The position numbers and the translations under genes are program-made. Positions 43,744 through 49,686 of a stretch of DNA of 49,686 nt are shown here, one piece after another. The DNA lies in assembly GCA_902777015.1 (NCBI GenBank), contig CACYSA010000010.1, positions 1 through 49,686 of the forward strand, read 5' to 3'. Position 1 is the stretch's first letter. Every line of letters starts with the position of its first letter. The notes under the pieces are model-generated. The model made no database searches. It was not told where the DNA came from and saw only the letters and a list, made by a program, of their open reading frames with translations. The stretch is from an uncultured Erysipelotrichaceae bacterium (GTDB lineage: Bacteria; Bacillota_I; Bacilli_A; RFN20; CAG-826).

Positions 43744-45494
43744 TGAAAGAAAGAATTAAGTCATGCATTGATAATTTAAAGCATCTTCCTGGTGTTTATT
43801 TGATGCATGATAAAGACGATAAGATTATTTATATCGGTAAAGCCAAAGACCTCTATAAAAGAGTGAGTCAATATTTCTTAAGACCACAAGTGGGTAAAGT
43901 CGCTAAGATGGCCTTTGAAGCGGAATATTTTGAAACGATTATTACTAATAATGAAAAAGAAGCGCTCATCCTTGAGATGAACCTCATCCAAACCCATTAT
44001 CCTAAATTTAATATACTATTAAAAGATGGTAGTCATTATCCATATATCGCTATTAGAAAAGATGGCTATCCATATCTACAAATCAAAAGGAACACTAAAG
44101 ATAAGAAATACGATTATTTTGGTCCATTTCCTAGAAGTAGTTCCGCTTATGAAACTATCGACTTATTAAATAAGATATTTCCCTTAAGGAAATGTAATAA
44201 GATACCAACTACCGCCTGTTTATATTATCATCTAGGTCAATGTTTAGCGCCGTGTATTAACGAAATACCAGAATCTAAACAAGAAGAGATGAAAGAGCAA
44301 GTGAAATCTTTTATGCGCGGTAATAACGCGGATGTTAAGAGAGATATCACTAATAAAATGCTACAAGCCTCAGAAAAGATGGATTATGAATCTGCGAAAG
44401 ACTATAAAACTATCTTAGATGCGATTGAACACATCAACATTCAACAAAACGTCGAGACTAATGATAAAAAAGACCGCGATATTTTCGCCTTTTCCACAAG
44501 AGAGGGTTATTTATCACTTGCCGTCCTTTTGTTCCGTAGAGGGACGCTTTTGGACAAAAAAGTCTATATTGTGGAAGAATTTGACAATAACGAAGAACAA
44601 GTCGCTGATTTAATATTGCAGTTTTATCAAAATGTTCCTTATCCACAAGAAGTCATTATTAACAATGAAACAGTCGTGGATTTACTCTCTGATTTGATTG
44701 ATCCAAATGTCTATAGTGTTTCTAAAGGTAAGATTCATGATTTAATTCTTACCGCGAAACAAAACGCGAACAATGCATTAGATGAATATTTCTTATCTTC
44801 TAAACTTGATAGCGATAAACTCGCCTTATTAGAGGAATTAGGGAATATTTTAAATATTCCTACTCCATTAAGAATCGAATTATTCGATAATTCACATCTA
44901 CAAGGTTCTTCCCCTGTTGGCGCTGCGGTTGTCTTTATAAACGGTGAACCTGCGAAGAAGTTATATCGTAAATATCATATTGAACATGATGAAGCTAGAG
45001 ACGACCTTAAGAGCATGGAAGAAGTCGTTTATCGTCGATATAAAAGGATGAAAGATGAAAATCAATCTTTCCCAGATTTAATACTTGTCGATGGTGGTCT
45101 TAATCAAATAACCGCTGCGAGTAAAGCCTTAGAAAAAGCGGAAGTAGCAATTAATCTATTTGGTTTAGTGAAAAATAATAAACACCAAACAGCAGGATTA
45201 ATGGATAGTAACGGTAATATCTATGATATTGCAAATAAGAATATCTTCTTTATGCTCACAAGAATGCAAGATGAAGTTCATAGATTCGCGATTACTTTCC
45301 ATCAATCATTACGCAATAAGAATATGAAATCATCAATCTTGGATGATATTAAAGGGTTAGGAGATAAACGCAAAGAGTTAATCAATAAGGCATATCCTGA
45401 TATCGCTTTATTAAAAGAAGCGACAATAGAAGAGTTAAGTCAGCTCCTTCCTAAAGAAGTCGCAGAAGCCCTCTATATGAAACTTCGATATTAA
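43743..45494 (+). CDS. uvrC: Excinuclease ABC subunit C
   Basis: A 583-aa UvrC, the nuclease subunit of nucleotide excision repair that makes both incisions. The N-terminal GIY-YIG domain reads PGVYLMHDKDDKIIYIGKA. A UVR motif lies near residue 205-235 (MLQASEKMDYESAKDYK). The C-terminal RNase H-like nuclease has IELFDNSHLQGSSPVGAAVVF and LILVDGGLNQ. A tandem helix-hairpin-helix tail begins at about 535. It is coupled to mutS2 through TAATG. No uvrA or uvrB is present here. Confidence 0.97.
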   Translation: MKERIKSCIDNLKHLPGVYLMHDKDDKIIYIGKAKDLYKRVSQYFLRPQVGKVAKMAFEAEYFETIITNNEKEALILEMNLIQTHYPKFNILLKDGSHYPYIAIRKDGYPYLQIKRNTKDKKYDYFGPFPRSSSAYETIDLLNKIFPLRKCNKIPTTACLYYHLGQCLAPCINEIPESKQEEMKEQVKSFMRGNNADVKRDITNKMLQASEKMDYESAKDYKTILDAIEHINIQQNVETNDKKDRDIFAFSTREGYLSLAVLLFRRGTLLDKKVYIVEEFDNNEEQVADLILQFYQNVPYPQEVIINNETVVDLLSDLIDPNVYSVSKGKIHDLILTAKQNANNALDEYFLSSKLDSDKLALLEELGNILNIPTPLRIELFDNSHLQGSSPVGAAVVFINGEPAKKLYRKYHIEHDEARDDLKSMEEVVYRRYKRMKDENQSFPDLILVDGGLNQITAASKALEKAEVAINLFGLVKNNKHQTAGLMDSNGNIYDIANKNIFFMLTRMQDEVHRFAITFHQSLRNKNMKSSILDDIKGLGDKRKELINKAYPDIALLKEATIEELSQLLPKEVAEALYMKLRY

Positions 45495-45524
45495 TTACTT
45501 GCAAACAAAGTGAGAATTATTTAA

Positions 45525-45530
45525 TATAAT
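45525..45530 (+). promoter_or_regulatory. -10 box of tRNA-Arg
   Basis: Perfect TATAAT 12 nt upstream of the mature tRNA 5' end. A TTGCAA lies 20 bp upstream of it, which is a long spacing, so the -35 is uncertain. Confidence 0.55.
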
Positions 45531-45542
45531 TATCGCTGACAT

Positions 45543-45619
45543 GCGCTTGTAGCTCAGTTGGATAGAGCAACAGCCTTCTAAGCTGTGGGTCAGGCGTTCG
45601 AGTCGCCTCAAGCGTGCCA
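45543..45619 (+). tRNA. tRNA-Arg (anticodon UCU)
   Basis: A full cloverleaf can be folded: acceptor GCGCTTG/CAAGCGT (first pair G-U), D-arm TAGCTCAGTTGGATAGAGC, anticodon arm CAGCC-TTCTAAG-CTG with anticodon TCT, and T-arm AGGCG-TTCGAGT-CGCCT. The CCA end (45617-45619) is encoded. It reads AGA codons, which are abundant in these genes. Confidence 0.95.
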
Positions 45620-45631
45620 GATTATATGATT

Positions 45632-45664
45632 AACTTTGATACAAACTGGTATCAAAGTTTTTTT
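45632..45664 (+). terminator. Terminator of tRNA-Arg
   Basis: A perfect 11-bp stem, AACTTTGATAC/GTATCAAAGTT, around AAACTG, then a T run that reaches into the stop codon of the convergent yhcG gene. Confidence 0.92.
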
Positions 45665-46673
45665 ATTTCTTCTCCTCCTTTTCCAATTCATCAATAGTGG
45701 GGAGAGCACTCTTGCATTTTTCCGGAATTAAATTTGACAATTGATATTCAGAAATTCCTACTGGTAACCCCATTCCGTTAATGATGTGTTTGGCTAAGGT
45801 ATTATCTTTATTTTTACAAACCAATATCCCAACGGTTTTATTATCTTCTTCACCTTTAAGTGTGGCATCAATGGTGGCGGTATAGCCAATTAGTTGACCC
45901 ATGTGTTCTGGTTTAAATGGCCCAGTTTTTATTTCTATTACGACATAACAATGAGCTTTGATATTGTAAAACAATAAATCGCAATACATCTCGGTATAAC
46001 CCAAAAATAAGCGAACTTCCTTTCCGACATAGGCAAACCCATTTCCTAATTCTAAAAGAAAAGATTCTATATGCTTAGTTAGTTCATCTTTTAACTCTTT
46101 TTCATCATAATCTTCTCTAATTGTTAGGAAATCAAATTCGTAAGGATCTTTCATAATTTGATTAGTTATTCCAGCTTCAATAGAAGGTAGTGTTTTTGAA
46201 AAGTTGTCTAAAGTATTTTGACTCCTTTCGTACACGTTCGCTAAAATCCGACTTTCTAAGTCATATCTAGATAAATTGTTCTCGATAGTCGTTCTAATAT
46301 AAAATAAGCATTTCTCTAGTGTTTTACACTTATCAATAATAATTCTGTGGTGGCCCCATGGCACTGATAACAATTGTTCCACAACTTGTGGAAAAATCTT
46401 TTTATACATAGTATAAAATCTCTCGGAGTATCTAATGTTAATTTGAGATAAACCTTTAATGTTTGGATTTCTTTTAATTAATTCATCGCTTAGTGTTTTG
46501 TAAAACCTATTTCCATAACTAGCCTTGAATGACGTTTTTGAAATTTGCTCACCTAATTCATAATAGAATTTGATAAGTTCGCTATTAACGTGAATAGCAG
46601 CTTTAATTTGTGCCTTTTTGTAATTTTGGGAAAGGCTCTCTACCCATTTTTGAAAATTTGTGTCGACTATCAT
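45663..46673 (-). CDS. yhcG: YhcG-type PDDEXK nuclease (DUF1016)
   Basis: A 336-aa DUF1016 protein. The N-terminal domain (about 10-150) has YYELGEQISK, RNPNIKGLSQINIRY and SVPWGHHRIIIDKC, which are typical of this family. The C-terminal PDDEXK nuclease shows YTEMYCDLLFYN and YVVIEIKTGPFKPEHMGQL, with catalytic Asp, Glu and Lys. The family is predicted to cleave DNA and often sits in mobile or defence loci such as type I restriction islands; no methylase is present here. AGGAGG lies 8 nt before the start. It sits between tRNA-Arg and a structured RNA, on the same strand as the RNA and about 40 nt downstream of it. Confidence 0.9.
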   Translation of the reverse strand: MIVDTNFQKWVESLSQNYKKAQIKAAIHVNSELIKFYYELGEQISKTSFKASYGNRFYKTLSDELIKRNPNIKGLSQINIRYSERFYTMYKKIFPQVVEQLLSVPWGHHRIIIDKCKTLEKCLFYIRTTIENNLSRYDLESRILANVYERSQNTLDNFSKTLPSIEAGITNQIMKDPYEFDFLTIREDYDEKELKDELTKHIESFLLELGNGFAYVGKEVRLFLGYTEMYCDLLFYNIKAHCYVVIEIKTGPFKPEHMGQLIGYTATIDATLKGEEDNKTVGILVCKNKDNTLAKHIINGMGLPVGISEYQLSNLIPEKCKSALPTIDELEKEEKK

Positions 46674-46712
46674 TTTCTTTTCCTCCTATATTTCTAGCGA
46701 CTAGGTGTTTCT

Positions 46713-47051
46713 AGAAGGAAATAAAAGCCATCCAACTCAAAAACACCTTTTGTAACTAACTGCTGATATCCCTATCAACCATAGTTACTGGTGTTTCATC
46801 CTCCGTTGGATGGCCTCTGATTCAAATATAAACTATTTGTGTGGAGCGCGGGTAATATTGCTACATAAACCGTGTCCTAATGGTCACCATTTATTTATGT
46901 ACCGCCTTTACCTTCTGGGCGATGCTTTCCACAATGCAAGATCCTAACACATCCAATCTTGCAGTCTCTAGTAGGGTGTCCTATCGTTTACCTGCGTATG
47001 GTCGACTTTGCTCATGCTAGTTCATAGCGCCGATAGTCTGCTAATAGATAC
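46713..47051 (-). ncRNA. Unrecognised structured non-coding RNA (about 335 nt)
   Basis: This stretch has no convincing ORF and is much richer in G+C than other gaps. The minus strand folds into many perfect local helices (+ coordinates): 46727-46736/46805-46814 (10 bp), enclosing 46741-46747/46790-46796 (7), 46752-46758/46782-46788 (7) and 46764-46768/46773-46777 (5). Further helices are 46823-46828/46834-46839 (6), 46862-46869/46894-46901 (8), 46935-46942/46956-46963 (8) and 46981-46986/47031-47036 (6). A consensus promoter starts it near 47051, and its last hairpin is followed by CTTTTATTT. It lacks the signatures of RNase P RNA, tmRNA, SRP RNA or 6S RNA. It may end at the hairpin or continue as the yhcG leader. 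Confidence 0.7.
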
Positions 47052-47057
47052 ACGTTT

Positions 47058-47086
47058 ATTATAGCTTTGAACGCGCGATGTATCAA
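47058..47086 (-). promoter_or_regulatory. Promoter of the structured RNA
   Basis: Minus-strand -35 TTGATA (47086-47081), exact 17-bp spacer, perfect -10 TATAAT (47063-47058). Confidence 0.8.
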
Positions 47087-47132
47087 TTTAATTTATTATT
47101 AAATTAACTTTTATGGATGAAAATAATAAAAC

Positions 47133-47192
47133 AAGGGGTAGAAATTGTATTATTACACAGCATCCTAGCCATCGTATACAGTACCCCTTTTT
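47133..47192 (+). other. Large hairpin with T run upstream of the glycosyltransferase gene
   Basis: AAGGGGTA (47133-47140) pairs with TACCCCTT (47182-47189), enclosing TGTAT/ATACA (47146-47150/47176-47180), and is followed by TTTTT. A second hairpin with one bulge, TCTGGACA/TGTCAGA, lies at about 47192-47212. It could be a terminator of an unmapped short transcript or a leader element. The 62-codon ORF across this region looks spurious. Nothing else is seen between 47087 and 47280. Confidence 0.5.
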
Positions 47193-47285
47193 CTGGACAA
47201 AAATCTGTCAGAGAAAAGGGTTTTGCTATGGCAAGATATGACAAGGATTTGCGAATATTCAAATATATTTGCAATTTTTATTTTG

Positions 47286-47294
47286 TGGTATTAT
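47286..47294 (+). promoter_or_regulatory. Candidate promoter of the GT2-plsC pair
   Basis: TGGTATTAT, an extended -10 (hexamer 47289-47294), lies 7 nt before the GT2 ATG. No Shine-Dalgarno is present, so a leaderless message is likely. Confidence 0.5.
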
Positions 47295-47301
47295 TTTCTT
47301 T

Positions 47302-48618
47302 ATGATTGATTACGAATTAGCTTTATATATTATGACCTCCATATTTTGGAGCGTGATTATAGTCATGATTGGTTTATCTTGGTTCTATGTGGCCGGTTTG
47401 TTTTTATCCATGAAAAGAATTAAAAAAGCCCCTCATAGTGATACATACACTAAATTTGCGGTTTTGGTTCCCGCTAGAAATGAATCAGAAGTTATCAAGA
47501 ATATCATGAGAACGTTAACCGCTCAAACATATCCAAAAGAATATTTTGATGTGTGGTTTATCGTCGAAAAAGATGATGACCCCACAATTAAGTTCGCTGG
47601 TGAATTTGGTTTTAAACATTTCGTTAGGGACGAAATGACCGAGCAAAGAAGAACTAAAGGCTTTGCCTTGCAAGAGTGTATTAGACATTTTAAAGCCCAA
47701 GGCTTGGTTTATGATGCCTATATGATCTTCGATGCTGATAATGTCATGGACCGTGACTATATCGAAAAGATGAATGATTTAAGACAAACCGGTGTGGAAG
47801 TTGGTGTTGGTTATCGTAACTTCACTAATATCAATACCAACTGGTTAACTTCTGGTAGCGCAATTCTTTTTACATATATGAATTCCTTTACCAGCAAAAA
47901 TAGGACCCTTCTTTTTAAGAAGGCTTTAATTGCTGGAACTGGATATTATGTAAATGCTGACATTATTGAAGAAGCGGGTGGTTGGATATTTACAGGTATG
48001 ACAGAAGATACCGAATTCACGACATATTGTGAATATCACAATATCAATATGTGTTATTACCCATTAATCAATTTCTATGACGAACAATCTCCATCACTTA
48101 AAACAAATCACAGTCAACACGTGAGATGGGTTTGGGGATTTATGATTAACCGCAAGAGATTTATTAAAGGCGGAAAGATGCATAATGCGACAAGTAAGGC
48201 TGTTAATAGAGCGGCTATATTTGAGTATCGTGTGGGCATTGTTCCATTTGCTGTTGCTTGTGTTGTTGACATATTGTTATTGATTGGCGCAGTGATTTTA
48301 TACGTCTTCTCCTTAAGACAAGATCCGAGTGTTTCAACAGCGTTTTTGATAAATATCATTACTTTTGCAGCGTTTTTGTATTTTGTATTCGCTTTAGCGG
48401 CAGTTGCCACGATTGCCCATAATTTCAATAAATTAAGATTAAAGTGGTGGATGATTATTTTAACTGTACTCACTTATCCATTCTATTTCCTTGATCTATT
48501 AATTGCTTTCTTGCATGGTTTATTTGTGCCGCGCGTTAGAAAAACTTGGACACCCATTAAACATACTGGAAAAATAAAAGATAAAAGAGCAAAATCGGTT
48601 AGTAAAAATGAGAAATAA
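47302..48618 (+). CDS. Membrane-bound family 2 glycosyltransferase
   Basis: A 438-aa processive-type GT2. One N-terminal transmembrane segment (about 8-33) is followed by the catalytic domain with AVLVPARNESEVI, YMIFDADNVMD (DxD-like), MTEDTEF, and the QxxRW motif as QHVRWVWGF. Two or three C-terminal transmembrane segments (about 305-395) and a basic tail follow. Such enzymes make surface polysaccharides or glycolipids; the product here is unknown. ATG at 47302 is chosen over the in-frame TTG at 47269, which falls inside the promoter. It overlaps the acyltransferase gene by 11 nt. Confidence 0.85.
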   Translation: MIDYELALYIMTSIFWSVIIVMIGLSWFYVAGLFLSMKRIKKAPHSDTYTKFAVLVPARNESEVIKNIMRTLTAQTYPKEYFDVWFIVEKDDDPTIKFAGEFGFKHFVRDEMTEQRRTKGFALQECIRHFKAQGLVYDAYMIFDADNVMDRDYIEKMNDLRQTGVEVGVGYRNFTNINTNWLTSGSAILFTYMNSFTSKNRTLLFKKALIAGTGYYVNADIIEEAGGWIFTGMTEDTEFTTYCEYHNINMCYYPLINFYDEQSPSLKTNHSQHVRWVWGFMINRKRFIKGGKMHNATSKAVNRAAIFEYRVGIVPFAVACVVDILLLIGAVILYVFSLRQDPSVSTAFLINIITFAAFLYFVFALAAVATIAHNFNKLRLKWWMIILTVLTYPFYFLDLLIAFLHGLFVPRVRKTWTPIKHTGKIKDKRAKSVSKNEK

Positions 48619-49390
48619 TAAAGACTGGAAAAAAACAAAAACAATTTATTGGTCTGATGAACTTAACGATGATTTTGATGAAGTACTAAAAGAAAGACCA
48701 AAAGTTCCGAAAAATTACCGCTACATTAGGCGATTCCATGTTTTAGCGTGGATTGCTTATTATCTTATTGCTAAACCAATCCTTGGTATCTTTTGTTTCT
48801 TCCATGGAATTCGAGTGAAAGGTAAAAAAAATCTACGCCCATTAAAGAAAACGGGATATTTCTTATATTCTAACCACGTTGCCATTGCAGATGTTTTTAA
48901 GTTCGCTGCTTATGCGATTGGAAGAAAAAGAGTGAATATCATCGGATATTCCGATGCTTTATCTTTAAAACCAATTAGACCTTTAATCAAAGCGCTAGGT
49001 TTATTACCAATTCCTACTGATTTTGGTAATCTAAAAAAACTAAAAGATGCTATTCATCATTACATCAATGAAAAGGAAATCATATTGATTTATCCAGAAG
49101 CGCATATTTGGCCTTATTACACACATATTAGAAACTTTAAAGATGTTTCTTTCACCTATCCTGCGGAATTGAATAAACCAGTTGTTCCAGCGGTGACAAT
49201 TTGGAGAGGAAAAGAAGGAAGAAAACCAAAACAAACAATTATCTTTTGTAAACCAATTTACCCAAATCCTGAGTTGACACCTTATGAAAACAAAAAATTT
49301 CTCCATGAGCAATGTTTGTGCGAAATGAAGGAAGTTTCAGATAAATATCCACAGGTGGAATATATAAAATATATTCGTGTGGAAGAATAA
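48608..49390 (+). CDS. PlsC-like 1-acyl-glycerol-3-phosphate acyltransferase
   Basis: A 260-aa acyltransferase of the LPLAT family. The catalytic HxxxxD motif is NHVAIADVF (near residue 95). IYPEAHIWPY corresponds to the conserved EGTR-type motif III in altered form, and KPVVPAV to motif IV. A hydrophobic segment at about 47-65 may associate with the membrane. It would add the second acyl chain in phosphatidic acid synthesis or acylate a glycolipid. The overlap with the GT2 gene suggests joint work on membrane or surface lipids (inference). Confidence 0.85.
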   Translation: MRNNKDWKKTKTIYWSDELNDDFDEVLKERPKVPKNYRYIRRFHVLAWIAYYLIAKPILGIFCFFHGIRVKGKKNLRPLKKTGYFLYSNHVAIADVFKFAAYAIGRKRVNIIGYSDALSLKPIRPLIKALGLLPIPTDFGNLKKLKDAIHHYINEKEIILIYPEAHIWPYYTHIRNFKDVSFTYPAELNKPVVPAVTIWRGKEGRKPKQTIIFCKPIYPNPELTPYENKKFLHEQCLCEMKEVSDKYPQVEYIKYIRVEE

Positions 49391-49525
49391 GCATCTTTCT
49401 TTACAGTTCTAGTAATTGCGTCTTCGACAATTGTGTTCAAAAGAATTAGACAAAGCTTTTAGGCATAAAAAGGGTATTTCGAGATAAAATACTAAAAAGT
49501 AATAACAAAGTTATTAACAAAATTT

Positions 49526-49552
49526 TTAGCACTCTCACTTGCTGAGTGCTAA
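49526..49552 (+). promoter_or_regulatory. CIRCE element (HrcA operator)
   Basis: A perfect TTAGCACTC-N9-GAGTGCTAA. This is the consensus operator of the heat-shock repressor HrcA. It overlaps the -35 of the promoter for the following clpB-like gene. The preceding 49391-49525 holds only short AT-rich inverted repeats (for example AATAAC/GTTATT). Confidence 0.97.
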
Positions 49553-49566
49553 TTTTGTGCTACAAT
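49539..49566 (+). promoter_or_regulatory. Promoter of the clpB-like gene
   Basis: -35 TTGCTG (49539-49544), 16-bp spacer, extended -10 TGCTACAAT (hexamer 49561-49566). Confidence 0.75.
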
Positions 49567-49591
49567 AGAGTTATAAAAGGAGGATTAATTT

Positions 49592-49686
49592 ATGCAAATG
49601 GAACAAATGCCTGACTATGAAAATGATAAAGATGTCCTTCAAAAATTTGGCCGTAACATTAACGAAGAAGTTAAGAAAGGGAAAAT
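49592..49686 (+). CDS. clpB: Clp ATPase, probably ClpB without N-domain (partial)
   Basis: The gene runs off the right edge; 31 residues are visible. KDVLQKFGRNINEEVKKGK matches the segment that begins the first AAA+ module of ClpB/ClpC proteins (LxKYGRDLTxxAxxGK). It starts only about 12 residues before this segment, so the usual N-terminal substrate-binding domain is absent, as in several Mollicutes ClpB proteins. AAAGGAGG gives a strong ribosome binding site. CIRCE control also fits clpB of Mollicutes. ClpC or ClpE cannot be excluded without the remainder. Confidence 0.75.
   Translation, partial: MQMEQMPDYENDKDVLQKFGRNINEEVKKGK

Noticed and set aside
45543..47100. tRNA-Arg as attachment site of an integrated island
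   Set aside because: I found no repeat of the tRNA 3' end within the following 1.6 kb and no integrase.
47117..47305. A 62-codon + strand ORF upstream of the glycosyltransferase
   Set aside because: It covers the hairpins and the GT2 promoter, has no ribosome binding site and no recognisable domain.
1..49686. CRISPR arrays or insertion sequences
   Set aside because: No regularly spaced repeats and no transposase-like proteins were seen.

Overview
The window looks like a chromosome segment of an uncultured low-GC Bacilli/Mollicutes-related bacterium, probably host-associated (RF39- or Izemoplasma-like; this is inference). The grounds are Firmicutes-type gene order and regulators (infC leader, T-box, CIRCE, DnaB/DnaI primosome proteins, MutS2, RNase HIII), very AT-rich intergenic DNA, a BspA-like lipoprotein, and a division cluster that jumps from mraZ-rsmH to ftsA-ftsZ with no peptidoglycan genes. 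Every readable stop codon is TAA or TAG; none is TGA, although all genes stay open when TGA is read as stop.

Layout. 1-850 (-): infC-rpmI under an infC/L20-type attenuator leader. 911-3140 (-): XRE regulator and LRR surface lipoprotein. 3314-6139 (-): pfkA-thrS. 6140-6411: divergent region with several DnaA-box-like sites. 6412-8608 (+): dnaB-dnaI, meeting tail to tail with 8580-15642 (-): dnaE-polA-mutM::coaE, the last a fused gene. 15725-17834 (-): ackA-nrnA. 18084-22827 (+): glgB-glgP-dUTPase (glycogen branching and phosphorolysis). 22844-24682: tudS-like DUF523 (-), then YgjP-like metalloprotein and SpoU methyltransferase (+). 24711-29827 (+): HAD lipoprotein, pheS-pheT, yceD. 29980-34114 (+): mraZ-rsmH-small membrane protein, terminator, ftsA-ftsZ; then a secreted nuclease lipoprotein coupled to ftsZ. 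35923-40476 (+): T-box, ileS-lspA-rluD. 40468-45494: rnhC (-) divergent from mutS2-uvrC (+). 45543-45619: tRNA-Arg(UCU). 45663-47086 (-): YhcG/DUF1016 nuclease preceded by a strongly structured, promoter-driven RNA of about 335 nt that I do not recognise. 47302-49390 (+): GT2 glycosyltransferase and PlsC-like acyltransferase. 49526-49686: CIRCE and the start of a clpB-like gene.

Most of the content is housekeeping: translation (IF3, L35, ThrRS, PheRS, IleRS), replication and repair (DnaB, DnaI, DnaE, PolA, MutM, MutS2, UvrC, RNase HIII), division, glycolysis to acetate, glycogen turnover, and lipoprotein maturation. The most unusual items are the structured RNA next to the YhcG nuclease, the mutM-coaE fusion, the missing TGA stops, and a set of genes whose -10 box lies 6-7 nt before the ATG with no Shine-Dalgarno (SD) sequence, as expected for leaderless mRNAs.
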